64,000 nucleotides of DNA from positions 62,001 through 126,000 of the forward strand of contig CAWCLK010000014.1 in assembly GCA_963796225.1 (NCBI GenBank), given 5' to 3'. Below are positions 18,126 to 30,808 of the stretch, in pieces. Source of the DNA: CAWCLK01 sp963796225. GTDB taxonomy: Bacteria; Actinomycetota; Nitriliruptoria; Nitriliruptorales; Nitriliruptoraceae. Within the stretch, counting starts at the first letter, position 1. Every line of letters starts with the position of its first letter. The translations under genes were made by a program, and so were the position numbers. Under the pieces are notes generated by a model. That model was given only the letters and a program-made list of their open reading frames with translations, made no database searches and was not told the origin of the DNA.

Positions 18126-19432
18126 GTGCCGTCCCGGAGGTCGCGGACGCGCTGGATCTTGCCCACCGACCGCACCAGGGCCGTCGGCTCGACCAGCTCG
18201 ACGCCGGCGGTCACCCCGATCGTGGCCTTCATGCGGTGGCGCAGCCGCTCGGCGACGCTGCGGCGGTCCTCGGCCGACAGCGACTCGTCGCGGACCTCGA
18301 CCCGCACCGTCATCTGGTCCATGCGATCGGGGCGGGTCAGCACGCACTCGAAGTGGGGCGCCAGGTCCGGTTCGCCGAGCAGCAGCTCCTCCACCTGGGT
18401 CGGGAACAGGTTCACCCCGCGCAGGATGATCATGTCGTCGGTCCGCCCGGTGACCTTCTCCATCCGGCGCATCGTGCGGGCGGTCCCGGGCAGCAGCCGC
18501 GTGAGGTCACGCGTCCGGTAGCGCACCACCGGCATCGCCTGCTTGGTCAGCGAGGTGAACACCAGCTCGCCCCGCTCCCCGTCGGGCAGGACCTCCCCCG
18601 TGTCGGGGTCGATCACCTCCGGGTAGAAGTGGTCCTCCCAGACGTGCAACCCGTCCTTGGTCTCGACGCACTCGTTGGCGACCCCGGGCCCGATCACCTC
18701 GGACAGCCCGTAGATGTCGACCGCGTGCATGTCGACGGCCTCCTCGACCTCGGCGCGCATCGCCTCGGTCCACGGCTCGGCCCCGAAGATCCCGACCTGG
18801 AGCGACGTGTCGCGGGGATCGATCCCCTGCGTGCGCATCTCGTCGATCAGCGCCAGCATGTACGACGGGGTGACCATGATGGCGTCGGGGCGGAAGTCGG
18901 CGATCAGCCGGACCTGCCGCTCGGTCATCCCGCCCGACACCGGAACCACGGTGCACCCGAGCCGCTCCGCGCCGTAGTGCGCCCCGAGTCCGCCGGTGAA
19001 CAGCCCGTACCCGTAGGCCACGTGGACGATGTCGCCGGGGCGCACCCCGGACGCGCGGAGCGACCGGGCCACAACGTCGGCCCACATCGACACGTCGTCG
19101 ACGGTGTAGCCGACGACCGTGGGCCGCCCGGTGGTCCCCGAGGAGGCATGCACGCGCACCACCTGCTCCCGCGGCACCGCGAACATCCCGAACGGGTAGT
19201 GGTCGCGCAGGTCCTGCTTGGTGGTGAACGGGAACCGCGCCAGGTCCGCCAGCTCCCGGCAGTCGTCGGGATGCACACCGGCGTCGTCGAACGCCTGCCG
19301 GTAGTGCGCGACGTTGTCGTAGGCGTGCCGCAACGACCACTGCAGCCGCTCCAGCTGCAGCGACCGCAGCTCGTCGACCGAGGCGGTCTCGATCGGATCG
19401 AGGGTGGACGGGTCGGGCGTGAGGTCTCGCAC
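18122..19432 (-). CDS. paaK: Phenylacetate-CoA ligase
   Basis: This 436-residue adenylate-forming enzyme activates phenylacetate with ATP and CoA. The P-loop is HASSGTTGRPTVVGYT near residue 97. Further family motifs are YGYGLFTGGLGAHYGAE, GIFGAEPWTEAMR, DIYGLSEVIGPGVA and the hinge region YRTRDLTRLLPG with GRTDDMIILRGVN. The end contains VGKIQRVRDLR, with the catalytic Lys just before the C-terminus. Length and motifs are those of PaaK. No paaABCDE or paaG genes are nearby. It is followed in the same transcript by an MFS transporter. The start is a GTG after a GGGAG site. Confidence 0.92.
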   Translation of the reverse strand: MRDLTPDPSTLDPIETASVDELRSLQLERLQWSLRHAYDNVAHYRQAFDDAGVHPDDCRELADLARFPFTTKQDLRDHYPFGMFAVPREQVVRVHASSGTTGRPTVVGYTVDDVSMWADVVARSLRASGVRPGDIVHVAYGYGLFTGGLGAHYGAERLGCTVVPVSGGMTERQVRLIADFRPDAIMVTPSYMLALIDEMRTQGIDPRDTSLQVGIFGAEPWTEAMRAEVEEAVDMHAVDIYGLSEVIGPGVANECVETKDGLHVWEDHFYPEVIDPDTGEVLPDGERGELVFTSLTKQAMPVVRYRTRDLTRLLPGTARTMRRMEKVTGRTDDMIILRGVNLFPTQVEELLLGEPDLAPHFECVLTRPDRMDQMTVRVEVRDESLSAEDRRSVAERLRHRMKATIGVTAGVELVEPTALVRSVGKIQRVRDLRDGT

Positions 19433-19488
19433 GGTTCGTGGCTCCCGGTCAGCTCCCGTGGGGAGTGCTCACTGTGGCACGCCCGCGG

Positions 19489-20967
19489 TCACGGTGCAGC
19501 GTGATGCTCGTGCAGGCAGCCCGGCGGGCAGTCGACCCAGGCGTGGGGGCGCTCGTACAGCTCGGGGACGGACGCGTCGTCCCGGTCCTCGCCCACGGCG
19601 GTGCCACGGGGCAGCCCGAACCAGGCCAGCAGCGCGCCTGCCACGGCCAGGCCGGCACTGAGCCGCATGGCGACGGCGAACCCGTCGGCGAACTGGGAGG
19701 GGTCCTGCAACGCGGCCGGCCCCAGCCCAGCGGCGGCGGGAAGCACCGACACGGCGAGCAGCCCTGCCGTCCGTGCCACCGCGTTGTTGATCCCCGACGC
19801 GACACCGGCTCGCCGTTCGTCGGCGGCGGCCAGCACGGTCGCGGTCACCGGGGCCACCATGGTGGTCAGTCCCACGCCGAACAGCAGGACCCACGGCAGC
19901 ACGTCGGTGAGGTAGTCCGCCCCCGGCCCGAGCAGCCCGTACCCCACCATGGCCACGGCCAGCAGCGCGGGACCGACGGTCAGCTGCAGGCGCGGTCCGT
20001 GTCGCGCCGCCAGGCGCCCCGACCACGACGACCCGACGAGCATCAGCAGTGTGATGGGCAGCGTCGCGGCTCCGGCGGCCAGGCCCGAGTAGCCGAGGAC
20101 CTGGCGCAGGAACACCACGAGCAGGAAGAACACGCCACCCAGCGCGGCGTACACGACGAACGTGAGCAGGTTCGCCACGGTGAAGACCCGGTCGGCGAAC
20201 ATGCCGAGCGGCACGAGCGGACCGTCGACGCGCCGTTCGACGACCAGGAACGCCACCAGCGCAGCCGCCCCGACGACCAACGCGACCACCACGGCCGGGT
20301 CGACGCCGTCGCCCAGGGCGATGAGCCCGTACGTGAGGCCCGCCAGGCCGACCGCGCCCGTCAGCGTGCCGGCCAGGTCGAGGCGGTGGGTGGCGGCCTC
20401 GACGTCGCGGCTCTCGGGCACGCGGCCCACCGCCAGCACGATCGCCAGCAGGCACACCGGCAGGTTCACCAGGAACAGCACCCGCCAGCCGGCCACGTCC
20501 AGCAGGAACCCCCCGAGCAGTGGGCCGATCGCCGCGGCGACGCCTCCCAGGCCCGACCACGCCCCGATCGCTGCGGACCGGTCGGTCGGGTGGAAGGAGG
20601 CCTCGAGGATGGCCAGGCTGCCCGGGGTGAGCAGCGCCCCGCCGATCCCCATGACCGCACGCGCCCCGAGCAGGACGGCCAGGGTCGGGGCGGCGGCAGC
20701 CGCGACCGAGGCGGCGGCGAACACGCTGGTGCCGAGCAGGAAGATCCGGCGTCGCCCGAACCGGTCCCCCAGCGCCCCGCCGATCAGGATCCCGCTGGCC
20801 AGGGCGAGCATGTAGCTGTTGACCACCCACTGCGCCCCGAGCGTCCCGGTGCCCAGCCCGGACGCGATGTCGGGCAGCGCGACGTTCACCACGGTCTGGG
20901 TGATCATCGCCACGGCGGACCCCGCGACCGTGGCGGCGACGACGAAGCGCCCCGCGGCGGTGCCCAT
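19489..20967 (-). CDS. MFS drug exporter of the DHA2 (14 TM, EmrB/QacA) family
   Basis: This 492-residue protein has 14 predicted hydrophobic helices. It carries motif A GGALGDRFGRRRIFLLG, the TM1 motif MITQTVVNVALPDIA and the antiporter motif C region ASFHPTDRSAAIGAWSGLGG with GPLLGGFLLD. A histidine- and cysteine-bearing tail (DCPPGCLHEHHAAP) ends the protein and could bind metal. It exports hydrophobic compounds with proton exchange by family analogy. The ATG at 20967 lies 26 bases after the GNAT stop and has a weak ribosome site, so translation may be coupled to that gene. Confidence 0.87.
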   Translation of the reverse strand: MGTAAGRFVVAATVAGSAVAMITQTVVNVALPDIASGLGTGTLGAQWVVNSYMLALASGILIGGALGDRFGRRRIFLLGTSVFAAASVAAAAAPTLAVLLGARAVMGIGGALLTPGSLAILEASFHPTDRSAAIGAWSGLGGVAAAIGPLLGGFLLDVAGWRVLFLVNLPVCLLAIVLAVGRVPESRDVEAATHRLDLAGTLTGAVGLAGLTYGLIALGDGVDPAVVVALVVGAAALVAFLVVERRVDGPLVPLGMFADRVFTVANLLTFVVYAALGGVFFLLVVFLRQVLGYSGLAAGAATLPITLLMLVGSSWSGRLAARHGPRLQLTVGPALLAVAMVGYGLLGPGADYLTDVLPWVLLFGVGLTTMVAPVTATVLAAADERRAGVASGINNAVARTAGLLAVSVLPAAAGLGPAALQDPSQFADGFAVAMRLSAGLAVAGALLAWFGLPRGTAVGEDRDDASVPELYERPHAWVDCPPGCLHEHHAAP

Positions 20968-20993
20968 CCGCAGGCGGGGCGGGTCCGGTGGGC

Positions 20994-21425
20994 TCAGGCC
21001 GCGGTCGGTCGGACCCGCTTGCGCAGGTCGCCGTCCATGGCCCCGTCGAACCCGTGGGCGGTCAGCCACGCATGCACCTGCGGTCGCTGGTCGTGGTCGC
21101 GAATGGTGTTGAACAGGTAGTTGATGTCCCGGTCGGCGGCCTCGCGTTCGAGGTGGGCGAGGATGAACGATCCGATGCCCTCGCCCTGCCGGTCGGGATC
21201 GGTCGCGAGCAGCATCTCGGCGTCACCACCGAAGGTGATGTCGAGCCGCGCGTACCCGACGACGGGACCGTCCTCGCCGTCCTCGTGCACGGCCCACCAG
21301 TCACCGGACAGCTCCTCCCCGACGGTGAAGGGCAGGATGAACGCCCCGTCGGGCGCACCCCCGATCACCCGCTGCTTGTCCGCGTTCCACACGGGGTGCT
21401 TCTCGTGAACCCAGTGCCAGGACAT
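20994..21425 (-). CDS. GNAT-family N-acetyltransferase-like protein
   Basis: This 143-residue protein has a motif A region ATDPDRQGEGIGSFILAHLE, matching the acetyl-CoA pyrophosphate loop Q/RxxGxG/A of GNAT enzymes. It is preceded by GYARLDITF as the central strand. A C-terminal AWLTAHGFDGAM resembles the usual GNAT end. The substrate is unknown. GGGAGG precedes the ATG by six bases. It is first in a two-gene unit with the DHA2 exporter. Confidence 0.75.
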   Translation of the reverse strand: MSWHWVHEKHPVWNADKQRVIGGAPDGAFILPFTVGEELSGDWWAVHEDGEDGPVVGYARLDITFGGDAEMLLATDPDRQGEGIGSFILAHLEREAADRDINYLFNTIRDHDQRPQVHAWLTAHGFDGAMDGDLRKRVRPTAA

Positions 21426-21500
21426 GACGACCTCCCGGTTCCTGCGACACGACCAACGCTATCCACGCCGGCTCGCGCCGCGGGGCGCGTTCTGACACGA

Positions 21501-22548
21501 TCAGGCCGGCTGGCGCAGCGCGGCGAGCGCCGGGTTGGCGTCGTCGGGGACCTGCTCGTGCTCCGGGGGCGGCGGTGGCGGGGTGCCGTCACCGAAGGGC
21601 GAGCCGCCGAGCTCCTCGCGGTCGTGAGGGGTTGCCCAGTCCTCCAGCGTGGGTCCGCACGGCACGATCCCGGTGGGGTTCACGTCCGTGTGGGTCCCGT
21701 AGTAGTGCTGCTTGATCTGCGGGAAGTGGATCGTGTCGCCGAACCCGGGCGTCTGGAACAGGTCCCGGGCATAGGCCCACAGCACGGGCATCTCGGTCAG
21801 CTTCGACCGGTTGCACTTGAAGTGACCGTGGTAGACGGGGTCGAAGCGCACGAGGGTGGTGAACAGCCGGACGTCGGCGTGGGTGATCGTGTCCCCCACC
21901 AGGTAGCGCTGGCGTTCGAGGCGGCGCGACAGCTCGTCGAGGCGGTCGAACAGGGCCGTGTACGCCGCCTCGTAGCTGGACTGGCGCCCGGCGAACCCGC
22001 ACTTGTAGACCCCGTTGTTGACGTCCTCGTAGAACGAGTCCGCGACCTCGAGCACCTCCTCGCGCCGATCCTCCGGGAAGAGGTCGGGGGCACCGTCGCG
22101 GTGGTGCGCGGTCCACTCGGTCGAGAAGTCGAGCGTCATCTGCGGGTGGTCGTTGGTGACGACCTGTCCGCGTGGGGACGTCGACCATCGCCGGCACGGT
22201 GATGCCCTTGGGGTAGTCGGGGTCCGCGGCCAGGTAGGCCTCGCGCAGCCGCTCGATGCCCAGCACCGGGTCCACCCCGCCCGGGTCGAGGTCGAAGGTC
22301 CAGCTGCGCCAGTCGTGGACGGGGCCGCACATCCCCATGGAGATGGCGTCCTCGAGGCCGAGCAGGCGCCGGACGATCACCGCCCGGTTCGCCCACGGGC
22401 ACGCACGGGCGGCCACGAGCCGGTACCGGCCGGCCTCCACCGGCCAGTCGGCGTCCGGGTCGGCGGTGATGCGGCGCGCGATGTACGCGGTGTCGCGGAC
22501 GAACTCGTCCTCGATGTAGCCCTGCGTGGACGCGGTGGCGGTCGGCAC
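21501..22548 (-). CDS. Glutathionyl-hydroquinone reductase/Xi-class GST-like protein (YqjG type), frameshifted
   Basis: The N-terminal half (GYIEDEFVRDTAYIARRIT, catalytic RACPWANRAVIVRRL with the CPWA cysteine, then GITVPAMVDVP) and the C-terminal half (GQVVTNDHPQMTLDFSTEW, NNGVYKCGFAGRQSSYE, PVYHGHFKCNRSK, HYYGTHTDVNPTGIVPCGP) are in different frames. Removing one base near 22173 gives one protein of about 348 residues with every YqjG/ECM4 motif. The 1048-base span modulo 3 agrees. These enzymes reduce glutathionyl- or mycothiol-type quinone conjugates. The thiol in an actinobacterium is likely mycothiol, which is an inference. The GTG at 22548 has no strong ribosome site. It is divergent from PPDK. 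Confidence 0.85.
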
Positions 22549-22597
22549 GGGGAGGTCCGATCGGGTCGGGAGTTGGGTGCACGTGCAACCACCGTTC

Positions 22598-22660
22598 GGG
22601 ACCTGACGGCCCGATGGACCCCTGCCCGAGGGGGCACATGGCCCTGTGCGCCGGTCCCCC
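22598..22660 (+). promoter_or_regulatory. PPDK promoter region with DosR-like half-sites
   Basis: GGGACCTGACGGCCC (22598-22612) is followed by CCCCTGCCCGA and, about 20 bases on, GGCCCTGTGCG. The same CCCCTGCCCGA ... GGCCCTGTGCG arrangement precedes the SRPBCC-like gene at 30809, and GGCCCCTGTGC precedes the DHOD-like gene at 33821. The half-sites resemble the DosR box (GGGAC-N4-GTCCC), but here the spacer is five bases. Confidence 0.45.
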
Positions 22661-22704
22661 ACCCCGCGAGTCTGGGCCCCACGACCATCCACAGGAGCTC
22701 CACC

Positions 22705-25353
<2,649 letters not shown>

Positions 25354-25362
25354 CGACCACCA

Positions 25363-25489
25363 CGATCCCGAGGAGGGAAACCGGGGCTCATCCCCGGTCC
25401 ACCTCCTCGGGATCGAGGAGCTCCTCGGTCGCGAGGAGGGGAACGTGGGCTCAGGTCCGCCCCGCCTCCTCGGGATCGAGGAGGCGGGG
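25363..25489. repeat. Composite intergenic palindromic repeat, copy B, with a 13-bp hairpin
   Basis: Three blocks of the family based on CCTCCTCGGGATCGAGGAGG occur in series. There is an inverted short block at about 25363-25378, a double palindrome at 25402-25439 and a full palindrome at 25465-25484. The last forms a perfect 13-base-pair stem (25460-25472 with 25477-25489) and a four-base loop. It lies between the convergent PPDK and DHOD-like genes and could act as a two-way terminator. The 63-base block spacing equals that of copy A at 7875-7957. Confidence 0.8.
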
Positions 25490-25505
25490 TGGGGGCAGAG
25501 CGGGC

Positions 25506-26528
25506 TCACCAGGGGCCGAGGCCCTGGGCGCTCGAGAACGAGTTGCTGTAGTCGACCAGGCCGCCGATGTAGTTGGCGCGTTCGAAGGCCTCGGGGTCGG
25601 CGACGTGGCGCTGGCTGGCGCTGCCGCGCAGCTCGCCGATCGCCGTGACGTCGAACTCCTCGGCCCAGGCGACGAGCTCCTGCTCGACCGTCCGGACGTG
25701 CCCGGGACCATGGCGCAGCAGGGCCGAGGTCATCATCGCCACGTCCGCGCCGGCCAACACGGCGCGGGCGGCGTCGAGGCCGGTGTGCACGCCGGTGGTC
25801 AGGCCGATGGAGGCGTCCACCCTGCCGTCGAGGAGTGCCGTCCATCGCAGGGGCAGGCGCAGCTCGGCCGACGTCGACAGCTCCAGGGCCGGCACGACCC
25901 GCCGGGTGAGCGGCTCGATGTCGGGCTGGTAGAAGCGGTTGAACAGCACGAGCCCGTCCGCGCCGGCGTCCACGAGTCGCGTGGCCATGTGCGCGAACGC
26001 GCTGTAGTACGCCCCGACCTTCACGGCCAGGGGGATGCCGATCGCGTCGCGGACCATGGCGACCAGCTCGACCTCCTGGTCCTCGAGGTCGGCGCCGGAC
26101 ACGCTCGGGTCCGCGGCGACGCGGTACAGGTTCAGCTCGAGCGCGTCCGCCCCGGCGTCGGCCAGCAGGCGCGCGTAGCGGGTCCACCCACCCGGGGTGC
26201 CGCCGTTGAGGCTGGCGATCACGGGGACGTCGAGGGCGGCCTTCGCCTCCTCGACGTGGCGCAGGTGGCGTTCGCTGACGGACTCGAGGTCGGCCAGGTC
26301 CGGGAAGTAGCTGGTGGCCTCGGGGTTGCCGCCCCCGTCGCCGAACAGCGCGGTGGTCTCGAACTCGTCGTGGACGACCTGCTCCTCGAACAGGCTCGGC
26401 AGCACGACCGCCGCGATGCCGGCGTCCTGGAGCTGGCGCAGGCCGTCCAGCCGACCGGTCAGGGGACCGGCCGAGGCGACCAGGGGCGACCGCAGCTGCA
26501 GGCCCAGGTAGGTGGTGGTGAGGTCCAT
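25506..26528 (-). CDS. Dihydroorotate dehydrogenase-like protein partnered with PFOR
   Basis: This 340-residue FMN-binding TIM-barrel protein opens with TTYLGLQLRSPLVASAGPLTG. It contains PVIASLNGGTPGGW, ADALELNLYRV, PLAVKVGAYYSAF and GLVLFNRFYQPDIE. It matches the PyrD/PreA-like group that lacks the pyrimidine-pathway active-site loop and is often found beside nifJ in bacterial genomes. Its ATG overlaps the PFOR stop by one base (TGATG), so it is translationally coupled to PFOR and may share electrons or a substrate with it. True orotate synthesis is unlikely. A paralogue is at 33821. It ends at the repeat block. Confidence 0.85.
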   Translation of the reverse strand: MDLTTTYLGLQLRSPLVASAGPLTGRLDGLRQLQDAGIAAVVLPSLFEEQVVHDEFETTALFGDGGGNPEATSYFPDLADLESVSERHLRHVEEAKAALDVPVIASLNGGTPGGWTRYARLLADAGADALELNLYRVAADPSVSGADLEDQEVELVAMVRDAIGIPLAVKVGAYYSAFAHMATRLVDAGADGLVLFNRFYQPDIEPLTRRVVPALELSTSAELRLPLRWTALLDGRVDASIGLTTGVHTGLDAARAVLAGADVAMMTSALLRHGPGHVRTVEQELVAWAEEFDVTAIGELRGSASQRHVADPEAFERANYIGGLVDYSNSFSSAQGLGPW

Positions 26529-29500
26529 CAGCCCACCTCCTCGGCCGCAGCGCCGGCCTCGTCGACGATGGCCCCCGGCTCGTGCGGGACGGTGCGTTCC
26601 ACGCCGGCCAGCTGCTCGTAGTAGTGCCAGCGTTCGTCGACGTCGGCCTGGGCCAGCGTGAGCAGCTCGGCGGCGCGTTCGGGGTGCGACCGCGCCAGCA
26701 TCGCGAACCGGCCCTCGGAGCGGGCGAACTCGGCCACGGGCATGGACGGCTTGCGCGAGTCGAGGTGGAACGGCTTGGCGTGCTCCTCGAACTGCGGGCG
26801 GAACCGGTACAGCGGCCAGTAGCCGCTCTTGACCGCGTCCCGCTGCTGGTGCATCGAGTTCTTCATGTCGAAGCCGTGCGCGATGCACGTCGAGTAGGCC
26901 AGGACCAGCGACGGCCCGTCCCACGCGGCCGCCTCCTGCAGCGCGCGGATGGTCTGGACCTCGTTGGCCCCCATCGCGATCTGGGCGATGAACACGGTGC
27001 CGTACTGCATCGCGAGCGCCCCGAGGTCCTTCTTCGGGATGCCCTTGCCGGCCGTGGCGAACTTCGCGACCGCCCCGCGCGGGCGTGGCCTTGGACGACT
27101 GGCCCCCCGTGTTCGAGTAGACCTCGGTGTCCATGACGAGGACGTTGACGTTGACCTCGGACGCGAGGACGTGGTCGAGGCCGCCGAAGCCGATGTCGTA
27201 GGCCCACCCGTCGCCGCCGATGATCCAGACGTCCTTGCGGACGAGCGTGTCCATCAGGGTCCGCAGGTGCGCCACCGACGGGTCGGTGACGTCGGCCAGG
27301 CGGTTCCGCAGCTCGTCGACACGTTCGCGCTGGGCACGGACGCCCGGCTCGGTCGACTGGTCCGCGTCGAGGATCGCCCGGACGAGGTCGTCGCCGACCT
27401 GTCCCGCGTGCTGGGTGAGCAGGTGGCGGGCGATGGCGGTCTGCTCCTCGAGCCCGAGGCGCATCCCGAGGCCGAACTCGGCGTTGTCCTCGAACAGGCT
27501 GTTGGCCCAGGCGGGGCCCCGGCCGTCGGCGTTGGTGCCCCACGGGGTCGTGGGCAGGTTGCCGCCGTAGATCGACGAGCAGCCGGTCGCGTTGGCGACG
27601 AGCATCCGGTCCCCGAACAGCTGGGTCAGCAGCTTCAGGTACGGCGTCTCGCCGCAGCCGGCGCACGCGCCCGAGTACGAGAACAGCGGTTCGAGCAGCT
27701 GCGAGCCCTTCACGGTGTCGTGGGGCATGAGGTCGCGGTCGAGCCGCGGGATCGACTGGAAGAACTCCAGGTTGACCCGCTCGACGTCGCGGTGCTCCTC
27801 GACGGGCTCCATGTTGATGGCCTTGTGGCCGGCCACCTGCTTGCTGCTGGCCGGGCACTGCTCGACGCACACGTGGCAGCCGGTGCAGTCGTCGGGGGCG
27901 ACCTGGATCCGCAGCAGGTGCGGCCGGTCCAGCTCGCGGGCCTTGAAGTCCTTGACCACGAAGCTGTCGGGGGCGCCGTCGATGGCGTCCGGCTCGAACA
28001 CGTTCATCTTGATCGCGTCGTGCGGGCAGACGATCGCGCACTTGCCGCAGTCGATGCAGATGTCCGGGTCCCAGATCGGGATCTCCGTGGCGATGGACCG
28101 CTTCTCGTACTGGGTGGTGCCGGTCGGGAAGGTCCCGTCGACGGGCAGTGCGGACACCGGCAGCAGGTCCCCCTCGCCGGCGAGCATGCGGGCGGTGACC
28201 CGTTCGACGAAGTCCGGCACGTCCTCGGGGACGGCGGGACGGCGGCCGAGGGTGGAGGTCACCCGGTCGGGGACCTCGACGCGCTCCATCGCCTCGAGCG
28301 CGCGGTCGATGGCCTGCAGGTTGCGGTCGACGACCTCACGCCCGCGGCGGCCGTAGGTGGCCCGCACGGACGCATGCATGGCCTCCATCGCCTCCTCGTG
28401 GGGCAGGATCCCGGACAGCTCGAAGAAGCAGGGCTGCATGACGGTGTTGATGCGGCCGCCGAGGCCGACCTCGTTGGCCACGTGGGTGGCGTCGATGGTG
28501 TACAGGGTCAGGTCACGATCGATGATGGTGCGCTGGACCGGTTCGGGCAGCGCGTCCCACACCCGGCTCGCGGGCAGCGGGGCGTTGAGCAGGACCGTCG
28601 CCCCGGGCCGGGCGAGCTCGAGCACGTCCCGCGTCATCAGGAACGTGAACTGGTGGCAGGCGACGAAGTCGGCCTGCTGGACCAGGTAGGTCGAGCGGAT
28701 CGGCGACCGGCGCGAAACGCAGGTGGGAGACCGTCTGCGCGCCGGACTTCTTCGAGTCGTAGACGAAGTAGCCCTGGGCGTGCAGGTCGGTGTGCTCGCC
28801 GACGATCTTCACCGTGTTCTTGTTGGCACCGACCGTCCCGTCACTGCCGAGGCCGTAGAAGACGGCCTCGTAGGCGCCCTCGCCCCGCGGAAGCTCGAAG
28901 GCCGCCGGCTCCAGCGACAGCTTGGTCACGTCGTCGTGGATGCCGACCGTGAACCGGCGCGGCGGGTCGTCGCGGTCGAGGGCGTCGAAGACGCCGGCGA
29001 CCATCGCCGGGGTGAACTCCTTCGACGACAGCCCGTAGCGCCCACCGGCGACCCGGGGCAGGTGCGCCGGGTCGATGCGGCCGCTGGTGGCGGCCTCGGC
29101 CAGCACCGTGGCGACGTCGGTGAACAGGGGCTCGCCCACCGCGCCGGGCTCCTTGGTGCGGTCGAGCACCCCGACCCGCCGGACGGTGGGCGGCAGCGCG
29201 TCGAGGAACGCCTCGACCGGGAACGGCCGGTACAGCCGGACGGTGAGCACACCGACCCGCTCGCCCCGGGCCGTCAGCTCCTCGACGGTCTCCTCGATCG
29301 CGCCCGCGCCGGAGCCCATGACCACCAGGACCCGGTCGGCCTCGGCATGGCCGGTGTAGTCGACGAGGTGGTAGCGGCGGCCGGTCTGCTCGGCGAAGGC
29401 GTCCATCGCCTCCTGGACGATCCCCGGGACGGCCTCGTAGTAGGGGTTGCATGCCTCCCGGGCCTGGAAGAACACGTCCGGGTTCTGCGCGGATCCACGC

Positions 29501-30138
29501 AGGACCGGGCGGTCGGGGTCGAGGCCACGGAGCCGGTGGGCGTGGACGTCGGCGTCGTCGACCAGCGCCCGGAGCACGTCGTCGTCGACCACCTCGATCC
29601 GGTTGAGCTCGTGCGAGGTCCGGAAGCCGTCGAAGAAGTGGAGGAAGGGCACGCGGGACGCCAGCGTGGCCGCGTGCGCGACGGCCGCCAGGTCCTGGGC
29701 CTCCTGCACCGACGACGACGCGAGCATCGCCCAGCCGGTGGTGCGGGCCGCCATCACGTCGGAGTGGTCGCCGAAGATCGACAGGGCGTGGGTGGCGACC
29801 GTCCGGGCGGCGACGTGGATGACCGCGGGCGTCAGCTCGCCGGCGATCTTGAACATGTTGGGCAGCATCAGCAGCAGGCCCTGCGACGCCGTGAAGGTGG
29901 TGGCCAGGGAGCCCTTCTGCAGGGCACCGTGCAGCGCCCCGGCGGCGCCGCCCTCGGACTGCATCTCGACGACGCGCGGGACCACCCCCCACAGGTTGGG
30001 CCGCTCGGTCGACGCCCAGGCGTCGGCCAGCTCACCCATGGGGGACGCCGGGGTGATCGGGTAGATCGCCACCACCTCGCTGAGGGCATAGGCGATCCGT
30101 GCGGCGGCCTCGTTGCCGTCGAGTACGTGGGACGTCAT
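26528..30138 (-). CDS. nifJ: Pyruvate:ferredoxin (flavodoxin) oxidoreductase, fused single chain, two frameshifts
   Basis: This chain of about 1202 residues oxidises pyruvate to acetyl-CoA and CO2 and passes electrons to ferredoxin or flavodoxin. The domain order is normal. Domain I has YPITPASPMGELADAWA, domain II the transketolase C-like part, then the gamma domain, two 4Fe-4S clusters (CIDCGKCAIVCPHDAI and CTGCHVCVEQCP) and the TPP domain (SGACAGCGETPYLKLL, ATGCSSIYGGNLPTTPW, GGDGWAYDIGFGGLDH). Two one-base shifts interrupt it: near 28711 (HLRFA to RSPIRSTYLVQQADFVACHQ) and near 27082 (SSKATP to RGAVAKFATAGKGIPKK). The span is 2 modulo 3, as two extra bases predict. The likely operon is PNPOx protein-PFOR-DHOD-like. 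Confidence 0.92.
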
Positions 30139-30188
30139 CGGGAGAACCTTCGTGGGACCGAGGGATGCGCGAGCGCGGGACGGCGCCG

Positions 30189-30611
30189 TCAGGTCAGGCG
30201 GCGGCCGGAGATCTCGTCGGCCCGCACGTGGACCCAGGCCCCGTGCTCGGCGTGCGCGCTCCACGGGTGCAGGTCGCGCTCGTCGAGCTCCGCGATGCGG
30301 TCCGGGTCCTCGACGAACTCGGCGACGCCCCGCAGGACGACACTCCAACCGGTCCGTCGGTCACGGTCGATCCCGTCGACCTCGAAGGCCACCGGGCGTC
30401 CCATCAGCGCGACGTCGAGCTTCGAGCCGGCGGCGGTGCGGAAGGCGACGCCCCCGTGGCTGACCACGTAGGTGACGGGGAGGATCGTCGGCCCGCCCTT
30501 CGCCACGAACGCCAGGCGTCCGACGGGCTCGGAGCCGAGCAGCCGCAGGCACTCGTCGGGACCGAGCACCTCCAGCCCGTTGCGGTCCAGGTGCGGCGTG
30601 GTCGTGCTCAT
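30189..30611 (-). CDS. PNPOx-like flavin-binding split-barrel protein, first copy
   Basis: This 140-residue pyridoxamine 5'-phosphate oxidase-like protein has the pattern LGSEPVGRLAFVAKGGPTILPVTYVVSHGGVAFRTAAGSK followed by VAFEVDGIDRDRRTGWSVVLRGVAE. This is typical of the F420- or flavin-binding PNPOx superfamily, members of which are common in the mycobacterial dormancy regulon. It has no residues that identify a true PdxH. GGAGAGG lies upstream of the ATG at 30611. It leads the PFOR operon (50 bases from the PFOR start) and is divergent from the gene at 30809. Confidence 0.85.
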   Translation of the reverse strand: MSTTTPHLDRNGLEVLGPDECLRLLGSEPVGRLAFVAKGGPTILPVTYVVSHGGVAFRTAAGSKLDVALMGRPVAFEVDGIDRDRRTGWSVVLRGVAEFVEDPDRIAELDERDLHPWSAHAEHGAWVHVRADEISGRRLT

Positions 30612-30715
30612 GGCGGTCCTCTCCTGCCTCGTGCGCCCCGCCTCTCCGCAGGACGCTGGGACGAGGATGCGGGCGGCCCTTCGCGACCGGCAGGGCCGGG
30701 CGGACCCTCGCGGGA

Positions 30716-30729
30716 GGGCCGACAGGCCC
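30716..30729. promoter_or_regulatory. DosR-like palindromic site in the divergent promoter of the PFOR operon
   Basis: GGGCCGACAGGCCC (5-4-5 layout) lies in the middle of the 197-base divergent region 30612-30808, between the PNPOx/PFOR/DHOD operon and the SRPBCC-like gene. CCCCTGCCCGATG and GGGCCCTGTGCG follow it toward the plus-strand gene, and CATGGT, a possible -10, lies 18 bases after TGTGC. The spacing equals the DosR consensus GGGAC-N4-GTCCC. Function is inferred from recurrence of the motif in the block. Confidence 0.5.
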
Positions 30730-30808
30730 CTGCCCGATGTGCCGGGGGGCCCTGTGCGATGGCGCGCGACCACGGCATGGTGGTGACCAGCGACCAGGAG
30801 AGATCGCC

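Noticed and set aside
14019..18521. A 1500-codon plus-strand frame across the P-type ATPase, MFS and PaaK genes
   Set aside because: Composition is Arg/Gly/His/Gln-rich and motif-free. The minus strand holds three genes with clear motifs.
25506..26528. Calling the DHOD-like gene pyrD
   Set aside because: It lacks the pyrimidine-pathway context, is coupled to PFOR and has a second paralogue. The symbol would overstate function.
27082..28711. Programmed ribosomal frameshifting as the reason for frame changes in PFOR and other genes
   Set aside because: No common slippery sequence or downstream stem is seen at the sites, and unrelated housekeeping genes are hit at random positions. Sequence error explains it better.
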